NCBI RefSeq assembly: GCF_902826655.1
Contig: NZ_CADEFR010000004.1
Coordinates: forward strand, 1 to 64,000
Length of the DNA stretch: 64,000 bases
Direction: 5' to 3'
Source of the DNA: an uncultured Methylibium sp.
Lineage (GTDB): Bacteria > Pseudomonadota > Gammaproteobacteria > Burkholderiales > Burkholderiaceae_C
Shown here piece by piece: positions 8,957 to 17,278 of the stretch (within the stretch, counting starts at the first letter, position 1; each line of letters begins with the position of its first letter). The notes beneath the pieces were generated by a model. The model saw only the letters and a program-made list of their open reading frames with translations, was not told the origin of the DNA and made no database searches. The translations under genes and the position numbers were made by a program.

Positions 8957-9508
8957 TCAGCCCCGGTCGCGGAAGGTGGCCGAGCAACGGTCGCAGTGCG
9001 TGCATTGCCGGCACTGCGACAGCGATCGAGCGGGATGCGGTGCGGTGACTCGGCCGCCGGCGACGTCCCGATAGCGCTCCGCCAACCTCGCGATCTCGTC
9101 GCGGTCGAGCAGGCGGACCTTGTGAGGTCGACGAGATCCGGTGTCGCCGTTCTGAACGACGACCCAGGCGTCGGACGAGACCGCTTCGCCGGCTTCGTCC
9201 TGGACCGCGATTCGCTGTACCGACATCTCGACGATGTCGGACATGTACACGACGTCGCGTGCCCTGGTCTTGAGCTCGACGAGCTTCAGTTCGCCATCGA
9301 CACGGTAGGCGCGATCGAGCCGCGCGACCAGCCTTGTGCGGACCGACCTGAATGTGCGTTCGGCATAGGCGATCTCCGCCCCGATCAGTGCGCGAGGCAG
9401 ACCTCGTTCGTCGTCGCTGGTAGCCGATCCCTGCCGCAGCCGAACGAACAGTACCGCCGATCCGACGAACAGCAGTACGACGACGATGGCGCTCCAGCCT
9501 TCCTGCAT
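8957..9508 (-). CDS. Membrane-anchored PD-(D/E)XK nuclease-like protein with Cas4-type cysteines
   Basis: 183 aa. One N-terminal membrane span (SAIVVVLLFVGSAVLFVRL) is followed by a soluble domain. The segment RVDGELKLVELKTR has the spacing of motifs II and III of a PD-(D/E)XK nuclease (D-x(n)-E-x-K). The C-terminus carries CRQCTHCDRC, a cysteine cluster like the one that holds the iron-sulphur centre in Cas4/RecB-type nucleases. The usual N-terminal cysteine motif is missing here but a matching piece occurs in the gene just upstream (9522-9968), 13 bp away in the same operon. Likely a DNA-end-processing enzyme held at the membrane. The family is not firmly identified. Confidence 0.55.
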   Translation of the reverse strand: MQEGWSAIVVVLLFVGSAVLFVRLRQGSATSDDERGLPRALIGAEIAYAERTFRSVRTRLVARLDRAYRVDGELKLVELKTRARDVVYMSDIVEMSVQRIAVQDEAGEAVSSDAWVVVQNGDTGSRRPHKVRLLDRDEIARLAERYRDVAGGRVTAPHPARSLSQCRQCTHCDRCSATFRDRG

Positions 9509-9521
9509 CCTCTACCTCACA

Positions 9522-9968
9522 CTACCTCGCAGTCCTGTCGACCAGGGCGGCGGCGACCCGAGCCAATGCACGCAGCGGCGGCCGAGATGCGCGCACCAGC
9601 GTCGGCCTCGTCTCCATCCAGCGACAGAGGTGCGGCGAGAACCTGTAGTACACGGCGATGAGCCACCTCCCGGCAACGGATCTGCGCAGATGCAGGTCCC
9701 GAAACGCTCGCAAGGCGCGCGTCTCCGGACAGTCACCCAGCGCCAGGGTGGCGACGAAGCACCGCCCCTTTCGCTCGCTGGCCTTTGCGATGCGCCGGCT
9801 CTCACGATAGAACTCCTCGTGTGCGCCTCGGCCGCGCTCCTGCGCGCGGCGCTGATGCAGCGTTGGCCGGCGGCCGAACGCGGCGTCGAATGCGACTTGC
9901 CGCTCGCAGTACGCCAGCCTGGCGATCTCGCTCGCGCTCACGAACTTGTCGTCTGGCTTCCTGACCAC
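9522..9968 (-). CDS. Cas4-like N-terminal motif joined to a CFI-box domain
   Basis: 148 aa starting at a GTG behind GAGGG; longer upstream starts are possible. The N-terminal part, SASEIARLAYCERQVAFD then QERGRGAHEEFY, resembles the first cysteine and helix motif of Cas4-type nucleases. The second half has CFVATLALGDCPETRALRAF and YYRFSPHLCRWM, the pattern of small CFI-box C-terminal domains. There is no nuclease D/ExK motif; that lies in the next gene. The pair may therefore act together. It follows the ParM-like and 92-aa genes in one operon (22-bp gap). Confidence 0.5.
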   Translation of the reverse strand: MVRKPDDKFVSASEIARLAYCERQVAFDAAFGRRPTLHQRRAQERGRGAHEEFYRESRRIAKASERKGRCFVATLALGDCPETRALRAFRDLHLRRSVAGRWLIAVYYRFSPHLCRWMETRPTLVRASRPPLRALARVAAALVDRTAR

Positions 9969-9990
9969 GACCGGCGCCCTCTGTGAATGT

Positions 9991-10269
9991 CTAGCTGTGC
10001 TCCCAATCGAGCATTGACGCCACGGTGTCGCCGGGTGGCAGATGCCTGAGGCCTTCAGCGGTCGAGCCGGCAACCCGTGGTGCCGGTTCGCTGGCCGAGA
10101 TGCCAATGCCGGACCGCTCAACCATGAAGCCCTTGCTCGCCAGATCCTTCAGGCGCCCGGTCCTGCGTCGCGCATCCTTCACGCTTGCGAGGGCCCGGAA
10201 GAGCTCGGGCGTTTCGTCGGCCGCGATGGTGAGCTTCATCAGCAGCTTGTTGTCGCTGCCCGCGTTCAT
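9991..10269 (-). CDS. Small protein coupled to the ParM-like ATPase
   Basis: 92 aa, starting MNAGSDNKLLMKLTIAADE. Its ATG overlaps the stop of the ParM-like gene (ATGA), which implies translational coupling and a shared role. The N-terminal half looks like a short beta-strand followed by a basic helical segment (KDARRRTGRLKDLASKGFMVERSG), which could bind DNA. ParM-type systems usually need a small DNA-binding adaptor encoded just downstream, so an adaptor role is a reasonable guess. I do not recognise the sequence itself. Confidence 0.7.
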   Translation of the reverse strand: MNAGSDNKLLMKLTIAADETPELFRALASVKDARRRTGRLKDLASKGFMVERSGIGISASEPAPRVAGSTAEGLRHLPPGDTVASMLDWEHS

Positions 10270-11318
10270 GGTTGCACCGCCTCCTGAGCGCCGCCGGCAG
10301 TTGGGGCTGATTCGGCAAAGTGCTCCGGCTTCTCGCGCACGTGCTGCTCGCCCAGCAGCTGAAAGCCTCGAACGTTCGCATAGATCGGGTCGGCGACTTC
10401 GTGGATCGTGTGGCGCGGGAAGTGCTTCTTGATCGCCTTCCGGAACAAGTGCGCGCCGCCGCCAACCAGCACGATGTTCTCGACGTCGTACGTGCCGTCC
10501 ATGCTCTGCACCATCGAGATCACGGCTTGATCGGCGATCTTCTGCACCAGCGTGTCGTAGCGCTTCAGGTGGTACTCCTTCTGGTAGACGCGCAGGCACT
10601 TGCCGGTGCGAAGGGCGAGGTCGATCGCCTCCAAGTCCCTGTAGTCTTCTTTGATCTCGGCTCCGATCTGCGCCGCTATTCCGATCAGGACGTCGGAGAC
10701 GCCACGGGTCACCGAGTTGCTCATCTTCGTCACCACCTTCATGCCGCGGGTGACCAGCCAGTCGAAGGTCCTCGACCCGACATCGACCACCAAGCTGCGG
10801 CCCTGAGCGATCGAGGCAGCGCTTCCAATCTGCGTCGCGTAGGCGTAGAGCGCGCCTTGGGGTTGGGCCACGACGAGCACGCGGCCAATCTTCACCTTCC
10901 GCTTCTTGCCGACGTCGATGGAATCGCCCGCGATGCGCTCCAGCGCAGACTTCTTGGCCAGGTACTGAGCGACTGGCAGGCCAAGGACCAGCAGGTCGAC
11001 CTTGTCGACCTTCATGTAGTGCAGCGCACCGGCCATCAACGCACGGTACTCGGGCGTCTCGATGAACCCGTCATGCAGGTTGCGCGACCGGAAACGATCG
11101 GAGGCCAGCTCGACGTCCTGACCCACCTCGTAGTAGAGGCCGTTGACCAGCGGTGCGACGGTCCGCCGCCGGGTGCCCATCGAGTCCAGCGCCTTGTCGT
11201 CGATGCTGAAGTACGCGATCGACGGGAAGTGGTTGCATTCAAGCTTCCCTGTGGATGACGAGACGACGTACTTCGTATTGCCGAAGCCCACGTCGATGGC
11301 TCTGACGGTCGGTCCCAT
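10266..11318 (-). CDS. ParM/StbA-like actin-type ATPase (PRTRC protein D type)
   Basis: 350 aa from the ATG at 11318. The actin-fold ATP-binding signatures are in order: AIDVGFGNTKYVVS at residues 8-20 (phosphate 1), SLVVDVGSRTFDWLV (phosphate 2) and VENIVLVGGGAHLFRKAIK (adenosine motif). Plasmid ParM/StbA proteins polymerise with ATP and push DNA copies apart. A protein of this type is named protein D in PRTRC cassettes, and the rest of that cassette lies at 24-30 kb. It heads a leftward operon of four genes. A perfect palindrome lies about 170 bp upstream and could be an operator or centromere site. Confidence 0.85.
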   Translation of the reverse strand: MGPTVRAIDVGFGNTKYVVSSSTGKLECNHFPSIAYFSIDDKALDSMGTRRRTVAPLVNGLYYEVGQDVELASDRFRSRNLHDGFIETPEYRALMAGALHYMKVDKVDLLVLGLPVAQYLAKKSALERIAGDSIDVGKKRKVKIGRVLVVAQPQGALYAYATQIGSAASIAQGRSLVVDVGSRTFDWLVTRGMKVVTKMSNSVTRGVSDVLIGIAAQIGAEIKEDYRDLEAIDLALRTGKCLRVYQKEYHLKRYDTLVQKIADQAVISMVQSMDGTYDVENIVLVGGGAHLFRKAIKKHFPRHTIHEVADPIYANVRGFQLLGEQHVREKPEHFAESAPTAGGAQEAVQP

Positions 11319-11486
11319 GCTGACTACCCTTCTCGGTGCGGATGACGCCCGAAGCATCGCTGCGACTGGCGCGAGGTGCATAGCGGAAATCCGCCCGAAC
11401 TCGCCCCGAGAATCGGGCTGCTTTGTCCGCTCGGAGTCCGCTCACGAGGACCAGCAAAGGACCCTCGCCTCAGATCCTTTCGGCGC

Positions 11487-11508
11487 AAGGTCCTCGGTAG
11501 AGGACCTT
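11487..11508. promoter_or_regulatory. Perfect palindrome upstream of the ParM-like gene
   Basis: AAGGTCCTC-GGTA-GAGGACCTT has 9-bp perfect arms and a 4-base spacer, 169 bp upstream of the ParM-like start. A further AAGGACC lies about 30 bp to the left. There is no T-run, so an operator or partition-complex binding site is more likely than a terminator. Confidence 0.5.
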
Positions 11509-11818
11509 GAAGGTGCCAGAGCCCCATGAGAGCGAGCCACATCGCAGGCCGGCAGCGCGTGCAAAGCGCCCATCCAACGCCGGATGCCAAACGAGAGGTC
11601 TAGCAAAGACGTTGTCAACACCTCTGGGAGATCGGGCCGTGGATGCCGTTTAGCAACTAATTCGTGTGTGTCAACGCATTGGGCGCACACGACGTCTCTT
11701 GACAGCATCGAAGGCGATGGTGTCAACTGCATCCCGAGCCTTGTGTGCCTGCCACAAGATCGAAGCATCGCAAGCAGGCCGGACGCTGTGTCCGGTGGCC
11801 TCTGAGCCGCGAAGCAGC

Positions 11819-11840
11819 CGTTAGCGGTCGTGACCCGCAC
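11819..11840 (+). repeat. 22-bp dispersed repeat, copy A
   Basis: CG followed by TTAGCGGTCGTGACCCGCAC. The same 22 bases occur at 17824-17845 and 30495-30516, all in the same orientation and each in a divergent intergenic region. A short inverted repeat (CCGGAC-gctgt-GTCCGG, 11779-11795) lies 23 bp upstream. Confidence 0.85.
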
Positions 11841-12221
11841 AGGCATCCTGCTCCTTCGAGAGCCCGCCGCGCCCGACGCGGTGACCTTCCCCCTTCCCAT
11901 CGATCCGTTCTTCGGACCTAACCTTTGATGCCGCTGGCGCCGCCGTCCGAGCGCGCCGGCCTTCGCACCGCGCTGCCATGGAGCAGCGCGCTGACACTCC
12001 CGAGCTTTCGTCGACCGTCCCTAGAGGGCGAACGCGCGTCGTCACCCCGCTGAGGTGCGCCGCGCGCATGCAGACGTGGCCCCGTTCTCGCCTGGTGGTA
12101 GGGCGAGCGTCCAACGGGAAGCACCGGGATTCACGAACAACCTGATGAGCCCAGGCGAGCAGTGCCTGGGACGGCGGGCGACACCCACTGAGGCGTCGCC
12201 GCCCGCACCGTAGGGTGCACG

Positions 12222-12252
12222 GGGATCTCGCGCCGAAATGCGCGCGATCTAC
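12222..12252. promoter_or_regulatory. GC-rich inverted repeat before a T-run
   Basis: GATCTCGCGC-cgaaat-GCGCGCGATC is an almost perfect inverted repeat (positions approximate by a base or two). It is followed about 12 bases later by seven T in a row. It could be a terminator for rightward transcripts from the intergenic region or an operator for the recombinase. Confidence 0.35.
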
Positions 12253-12464
12253 CCAGCGTCGATTTTTTTACGCCCCACCGGCGGCCGCTCGCGGCTGCGA
12301 ACCCTGGACGCGTCTCCGTGGCATCGAGGTCTGCCGCGCAGATGGTTTCTCACGACCTCAAGCCGCGCGCTGAACGGGAACGCCTGTGCGCGGCTGCAAG
12401 GCTTTCGCGTTCCGCCCCGTTCAACGGCCGCCCTGGCTCAAGCGGCCCTGACCTGGAGATGCCC

Positions 12465-13637
12465 ATGTCTGCGAAAAGAGTGCCTCGGCCCGGCACTGAC
12501 CGTGCGCTTCCTTCATCACCTGGCCACGCGGCGCGCCGTGCGCCTGCGTCGGCAGACGACCCCGACGCCATCCTCGAGCGTCTGCCAATTGGCACGCGCG
12601 ACTACATCCGCGTCCTCGGCGCGATCCTCAAGAAGCACAACCACGAGCACAGCGCGAAACACAAGGGCGTGTCGTTCAAGACGATGGTCGACCGTCACCG
12701 ATTCCTGGTGAGCTTCTTCCGCGAGCTGCGGCGGCACACCCGCTTCAGCAACCTCGACCCCCGTCAGCTCGCCAACCGCCACATCGAGGTGATGGTTGGC
12801 CGCTGGATCGAGCGGGGCCTGGCGACGGCCACGATCCACAACTACCTGAGCTTCCTTCGGACGTTCGCCGGCTGGATCGGCAAGCCTGGCATGGTGCGTG
12901 AGCCGCAGTACTACGTCGGCACCGAGTCCGAGCACGCCCACCGCACGCAGGTGGCCACGCGCGACCGCAGCTGGTCGGCACGCAACGTCGACATCGCGGC
13001 GAAGATCGCCGAGATCTACGCTCTCGATCCGTGGGTCGGCCTGCAGGTCGAGCTGTGCGCGGAGTTCGGCATGCGCGGCAAGGAAGCGCGGCACTTCCGC
13101 CCGCACAGCGCGGTCCTCCCGCGGGAAGCAGCCAACCCCATTGACGCCGCCGCGTTCCCGGAATGCAACACCTTCGTTCGCGTCTCCCATGGCGCGAAGG
13201 GCGGCCGGCCCCGCGACGTGCCTGTAGTCGCGGAGTCGCAACGCGCCCTGCTCGTACGCGTCAGGGCGGCAGTCGCGCCGGGCATGTACGTCGGCCGACC
13301 GGGCATCACGAGCCTTCAGGCGCAGTCGCGCTTCTACTACGTCATCCGCAAGTGCGGCATATCGAAGAAGGCGCTGGGCGTCGTCGCACACGGCCTGCGG
13401 CACCAACGAGTCAACGACGCCTACGAGGCTGACGCCGGTGGTCCATCCCCGGTGCGCGGCGCGGAGACACCGCCTCCGCACGACCAGGCTGCTCGGCAGC
13501 GCGCGGCGCGGGTCCTCGGCCACAACCGGCTTCAGGTCACTTCCTGCTATTTGGGCCAGTCAGTTGTCTTGCGGAAAGAAGCGCCAAGCTGCCCGGCTTC
13601 AGCGGACGAGTCCGGCAGCGCCGGCGACCCGATCTGA
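12465..13637 (+). CDS. Tyrosine recombinase / integrase
   Basis: 390 aa from the ATG at 12465, which follows GGAG at 6 bp; an ATG at 12459 is also possible and the frame is open further upstream. The N-terminal part is a core-binding domain (RDYIRVLGAILKKHN, TATIHNYLSFLRTF). The catalytic residues are all present: R204 in FGMRGKEARHF, K245 in HGAKGGRPRDVP, H309 and R312 in AHGLRHQRV, H353 in RVLGHNRLQ and Y362 in TSCYLG. It should be an active site-specific recombinase, either for integration of the element or for dimer resolution. No attachment site is evident next to it. Confidence 0.88.
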   Translation: MSAKRVPRPGTDRALPSSPGHAARRAPASADDPDAILERLPIGTRDYIRVLGAILKKHNHEHSAKHKGVSFKTMVDRHRFLVSFFRELRRHTRFSNLDPRQLANRHIEVMVGRWIERGLATATIHNYLSFLRTFAGWIGKPGMVREPQYYVGTESEHAHRTQVATRDRSWSARNVDIAAKIAEIYALDPWVGLQVELCAEFGMRGKEARHFRPHSAVLPREAANPIDAAAFPECNTFVRVSHGAKGGRPRDVPVVAESQRALLVRVRAAVAPGMYVGRPGITSLQAQSRFYYVIRKCGISKKALGVVAHGLRHQRVNDAYEADAGGPSPVRGAETPPPHDQAARQRAARVLGHNRLQVTSCYLGQSVVLRKEAPSCPASADESGSAGDPI

Positions 13638-13782
13638 CGGAGATGTTCGCGATGCTGACCACCCCCCATTCCGGGCCGACTTTGGGCCGGATTCTCAATG
13701 GTGCCGAACGGTGTTCTTCAACAAGATCACCCAGCAAGTCCCCGAGAGGGGCTCTCGTCACAACCCACCTTGGAGGCATCCT

Positions 13783-14625
13783 ATGAAGTCAGGAACGTTC
13801 GACCTTTGGCCCGCGGACCTGCTGGCTGCCCTGAAATCCGACACGGGCTTTGAACTCGACGACCCCCGCAGAATTGTCGAGGAGACTCGACGTCCACTGT
13901 GGGGCCATCTCGGAGTCCTACTGCCAGGTCATACCCACAGCCGCTGGTATCCGATTGACCAGCATGAGCACGACAACCTCGCGGCCGCGATCTTGGAGGC
14001 CACTCCCGAGCATCCGTGGATTCACGCCCTCACGTTGAACAACCGCGTCCTCGTCGTCAACGCATTGGCGGTCAAGCAGATGCGGCTGCTGAGCGACGAC
14101 GAGGACTTTCCGGAGGACGACGACGAACTGGACTGGGACAGCTACGACCTGCGGACACAGACGTACTACAAGATCGCCGAAACCGTCCTCTTCGCGCTCA
14201 GCAATGGTCACCAGTACACCGAGGCGGGCACGACCGACGCTGCGGAACTGGAAGCCCTCGAGCTCGCCCAACAGGAGTTCGCGCGCGGCGAATGGACGGA
14301 GGATCTCGTGTTCGAGCGATTGGTCGCCACCCATTTGCACCTCGTGGATGGCCGCCATGAGCAAAGGACGATCCACCGCGATGATGAGTGGCACTTGTGC
14401 AAGGCGATCATGTCCCGCGCGCGCGTGGATACCGTATGCCTCAGCATGGCAGACGGCGACGTGGTCTTCATTCCCAGAGGCGAGCTGTCGATGATCGACA
14501 TGCCCCGCCACTACCTCGAGCCGATCGCGCGCTCGGAGTGGTGCCAAGCAATCGCGGACGCCGAAGCTGCGGTTCTCGCCGCAGAGGGCCCTCAGGCGAA
14601 CGTCGAAGACGGTCCGCTGCATTGA
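13783..14625 (+). CDS. Hypothetical protein, 280 aa
   Basis: Starts at the ATG at 13783 behind TTGGAGG; the frame is open upstream but overlaps the integrase. A soluble, acidic protein with a run DDEDFPEDDDELDWD near residue 107 and a Trp-rich start (FDLWPADLL). No signal peptide, membrane span or known motif is visible. A small inverted repeat (CGAGA-ggggc-TCTCG) lies in its leader. I do not recognise the family. It is followed 10 bp later by another unknown gene in the same direction. Confidence 0.7.
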   Translation: MKSGTFDLWPADLLAALKSDTGFELDDPRRIVEETRRPLWGHLGVLLPGHTHSRWYPIDQHEHDNLAAAILEATPEHPWIHALTLNNRVLVVNALAVKQMRLLSDDEDFPEDDDELDWDSYDLRTQTYYKIAETVLFALSNGHQYTEAGTTDAAELEALELAQQEFARGEWTEDLVFERLVATHLHLVDGRHEQRTIHRDDEWHLCKAIMSRARVDTVCLSMADGDVVFIPRGELSMIDMPRHYLEPIARSEWCQAIADAEAAVLAAEGPQANVEDGPLH

Positions 14626-14635
14626 CGGGCCCCTC

Positions 14636-15181
14636 ATGAAGAGGCTGTTTGATCGGATCAGACACGGCCTGCGCAACCTGGTCCGCGCCGCCGAGCAGCC
14701 GCTGCGGCCCGAGCGCTCAGCCGCGGATGCGACCACGCCCGTGCCAATGCCGCCACGTCTGCGCACGGAACTCGACGCCGTCGACGCCGGAAGCCCTTCC
14801 GAGTTCGAGCGTCACCTGCTCCGCCAGGAACGCGCCCTTCCGCCCGGCTCGACACGACAGCGCAAGGCAAACCTGTCGAAGGCTAGGCGAGTCGTGCCAC
14901 GCCAGAACGCGTTCAGCATCTGGGGACTGTCGGGTCCGACGCACACGAGCATGTTCGATGAGCCCGCGACCAGCGAGCGCCCGCCGCTGTTCACCGGCTC
15001 GACCCTGGCCGGTCGTGTGTCGCAGGCCACGCCTGCCCCGCTGCCGGTGGCGTCCGATTGGACGCTGCAGGCGCCAGCACTGCTTTCGCCGCAAACCGAC
15101 GAGCAGCGCGAGCCTCCTCCGCTGTTCGGCCCCGCCGATGGCCTCGGGCGTCCTGACGATCGCGACGATCGCCCTTTCTAG
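14636..15181 (+). CDS. Hypothetical protein, 181 aa, disordered
   Basis: Starts MKRLFDRIRHGLRNLVRAAEQPLRPER, a basic amphipathic helix, and continues with a Pro/Ser/Arg-rich sequence of low order ending RPDDRDDRPF. The middle part PSEFERHLLRQERALPPGSTRQRKANLSKARR is helical and basic. No family recognised. It ends against the broken leftward TGT-like gene, sharing only the stop region. Confidence 0.6.
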   Translation: MKRLFDRIRHGLRNLVRAAEQPLRPERSAADATTPVPMPPRLRTELDAVDAGSPSEFERHLLRQERALPPGSTRQRKANLSKARRVVPRQNAFSIWGLSGPTHTSMFDEPATSERPPLFTGSTLAGRVSQATPAPLPVASDWTLQAPALLSPQTDEQREPPPLFGPADGLGRPDDRDDRPF

Positions 15182-15936
15182 AGGCTGCCGGCGGCAGCCG
15201 TGCGCCGGTCCGTCCGTCCGTCACGCGAATCGAAACCGGTACTGATCCCCGGGCGCCGGAGCGACCTGCCGCGCCGGAGCCCACCCCCATCAGCGCGGGC
15301 GCCGCGAGCCAGGGCTGCCACCGCGACCACACCTTGTCGAGCAGATCGAGACTGCGCAGATAGTCGTCCGGTGACCACCCCTGGATCACTGGCACCGGCG
15401 GAGGCAGCATACTGGCCACCGTGCGCGGCGAGCATGTCCTCGCCAGTTCGTTCTGCCACCCATAGACGATGCGCAGGACGCCTTCCAGCAACGTCGCTGT
15501 CGCCCGGACGCGATAGTCCACCTCCTCCCGATTGGCCGCGATCTCCGGCTCGCAGCACAGGTCCGGCTGCGACCACCAACTCGCGCCGCTCATCGATGCG
15601 AGCTCGACGTACTGCGCGTAAGTCCACGGGAAGACGCCGGCCATGCCCAACTGCGTGCCCTTCGCTTTCCACAACTGCATTGCCGTGAATCCGGCACTGG
15701 CGAGCGCGAAGTCGACTTCCTGCAGGTCGGTGGCCCGGGGGTAAACGGAAGGCCCCTGCACTGTGGCTCCAGAACGCGCTCGCGCTCACCATCGCGGCGT
15801 AACCCTCGTTGAAGGCGTGAAACGCGAGGCGTCCACCCCTGTGCGGAATGCCGACGCGCATCACGAATTTGCCGACCTGCTCGAACGGCGCGTTCACGAG
15901 CCCGGACGGAAGGCTAGGCGCCTGCTGCGTCACCAT
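15178..15936 (-). pseudogene. TGT/DpdA-like (queuine transglycosylase-like) gene, frameshifted and 3'-truncated
   Basis: The ATG at 15936 has a strong GGAGG. Frame one reads MVTQQAPSLPSGLVNAPF ... RVGIPHRGGRLAFHAFNEGY. Around 15740-15760 the protein-like sequence jumps to another frame, which continues PRATDLQEVDFALASAGFTAMQLW ... WWSQPDLCCEPEIA ... PVIQGWSPDDYLRSLDLL ... PALMGVGS. A single-base indel explains this. After MGVGS the expected family sequence is lost and low-complexity Arg-rich sequence follows. I assign it to tRNA-guanine-transglycosylase-like proteins related to DpdA, enzymes that swap a base for a deazaguanine in DNA or tRNA. The family call is from memory of the motif pattern and is moderate. 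It lies 27 bp after the Mom-like gene. Confidence 0.6.
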
Positions 15937-15962
15937 CGTCGAACCTCCTTGCTGGCTTCAGG

Positions 15963-16793
15963 CTACGGTGCTCGCGTGGCTGTTTGACCACGGGGCTGCC
16001 CGCCATCCACGCGCCACGTGAAGGTCAGGTTGCCGGGGTGCCGTACGCGCGAGAAGCCGCCGGCGCGCAGCGCACGCTCTACGTAAGCAGCTCCGCTTTC
16101 GCCTTCATCCCTCGCAGGGGCTCCCATGTCAGTGAGCTGCCGCACCGCGTACGCGGCACCTTGTTCGTCACCGCGGATCTTGGACAACGCGCGCTCGCTG
16201 ACGCATCTTCCATCGCGCGAGACCGTGATCACGCGCGGTGATGAGCGCCCTACGTACCGGCCGTTGAAGGCCCGATACACGGTTCCGATATGGCCTCGCT
16301 TCACGACGCGGCCATGCGCATCGCGACGCTCCATCGGATCGCAATAGGACAGCACGCCGCGCACTTCGGGCAGCAGCTGGCGCATGAGACGGAACGCTCT
16401 TCCGAGGAACCACGTCTCGCCGTTTGCCGGCACGTCGTCCAGCAGGACGAGGCGCCCGATTTCAATCCCCAATCGAGGATGCATGCCGTCAAACCAGGCG
16501 GGTATGGCGCGTTCCTGCACTGGCACCGAGAGGACGATCACGCCGGCGACCTCTTCGCGGCGCCAGCGAGACGGCTTCTGGAGCAGCCCCAGCTCGAGGC
16601 GCGCGGCAGGCATCGTGCCGCTGTAGTGATGCTCGAGGACGAACCGCTTGGCCGTGGAGAAGTCTACCTGCTCGACGCAGTACCTCGCCGGCTCGAAGGG
16701 CTCTCCCGCAGGCCGAAAGGCTTCTCGACCACCTCGCCACCGTTGGCACGATTCGAACAGCGAGAGTTGCTGCCCCAACTGGGCGCCCCTCAT
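15963..16793 (-). CDS. Mom-like DNA adenine modification protein
   Basis: 276 aa. The ATG at 16793 overlaps the stop of the upstream gene (ATGA). The core has the pattern of the phage Mu Mom family, which has a GNAT-like fold: AKRFVLEHHYSGTMPAARL (residues 48-66), IEIGRLVLLDDVP, FLGRAFRLMRQLLPEVRGVL, SYCDPMERRD and GHIGTVYRAFNGRYVG (168-182). Mom adds a methylcarbamoyl group to adenine in DNA, which blocks many restriction enzymes. On a mobile element this would protect the DNA after transfer. The C-terminal 80 residues are extra and basic. Confidence 0.75.
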   Translation of the reverse strand: MRGAQLGQQLSLFESCQRWRGGREAFRPAGEPFEPARYCVEQVDFSTAKRFVLEHHYSGTMPAARLELGLLQKPSRWRREEVAGVIVLSVPVQERAIPAWFDGMHPRLGIEIGRLVLLDDVPANGETWFLGRAFRLMRQLLPEVRGVLSYCDPMERRDAHGRVVKRGHIGTVYRAFNGRYVGRSSPRVITVSRDGRCVSERALSKIRGDEQGAAYAVRQLTDMGAPARDEGESGAAYVERALRAGGFSRVRHPGNLTFTWRVDGGQPRGQTATRAP

Positions 16794-17266
16794 GCGACCA
16801 CCGTCCGCGCTGCGCGCCCGAGCCCTTGCCGTACCTGCTCCAGCTGCTCGTACGCTGCCCGCCGATCCTGTCCGAGCAGGCGCACCTGCCACGCCCAGTT
16901 GTGCGGCGATTCGTGCTTCGGGTGCTCGGCCTCCGGGACCGCGGAGCGTGCTGCAGCGATGAAGTCCTCGACTTGGCGACGCGCGATGTCGAGCTCGACC
17001 AGCAGGCGCTGGACCTCGTCGCGCTCGGCAGCCGGCGGCACATCACCTCCCTTCAGCAGGTGAGCGATGTGCCGCGCATAGGTGGCCACAGCGCGCCAGT
17101 AGCAAGCCATGGGGCCCTTGCGCCTTGCCCAAGCCGTCTCCGCTTCGGCATTGGCCCGGCTGCGCAGGTCGAGCAGCAGCGAGCGCAGCGCGACGCGCTC
17201 CCTTTCGCTGAGGGCCAAAAGTGCCCGTGCGGCCGGCAGCCTCATGAGGGGATTGAGGTAACCCAT
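16790..17266 (-). CDS. Hypothetical protein upstream of the Mom-like gene
   Basis: 158 aa, nearly all helical: ALLALSERERVALRSLLLDLRSRANAEAETAWARRKGPMACYWRAVATYARHIAHLL, then a helix-rich end. It is coupled by ATGA overlap to the Mom-like gene and follows the 95-aa gene by 12 bp, so it is in the same operon. No enzyme motif is visible. It may be an accessory of the DNA modification proteins; I do not recognise the family. Confidence 0.7.
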   Translation of the reverse strand: MGYLNPLMRLPAARALLALSERERVALRSLLLDLRSRANAEAETAWARRKGPMACYWRAVATYARHIAHLLKGGDVPPAAERDEVQRLLVELDIARRQVEDFIAAARSAVPEAEHPKHESPHNWAWQVRLLGQDRRAAYEQLEQVRQGLGRAARTVVA

Positions 17267-17278
17267 GGCCCTGTTGCC

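Larger units (their letters stand above)
11319..12464. promoter_or_regulatory. Large divergent intergenic region between partition operon and recombinase
   Basis: About 1.15 kb with no convincing gene. It separates the leftward ParM-like operon from the rightward recombinase. It holds a perfect palindrome (11487-11508), three GTCAAC-containing octamers near 11612, 11668 and 11720, an inverted repeat at 11779-11795, one copy of the 22-bp repeat (11819-11840), and a GC-rich inverted repeat near 12222-12252 followed by a run of seven T. Promoters for both directions, and possibly a centromere-like or transfer site, would be expected here. Confidence 0.55.

Noticed and set aside
12465..13637. Attachment site next to the tyrosine recombinase
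   Set aside because: No tRNA end or matched direct repeat flanks the gene within the window, so no att site is claimed.
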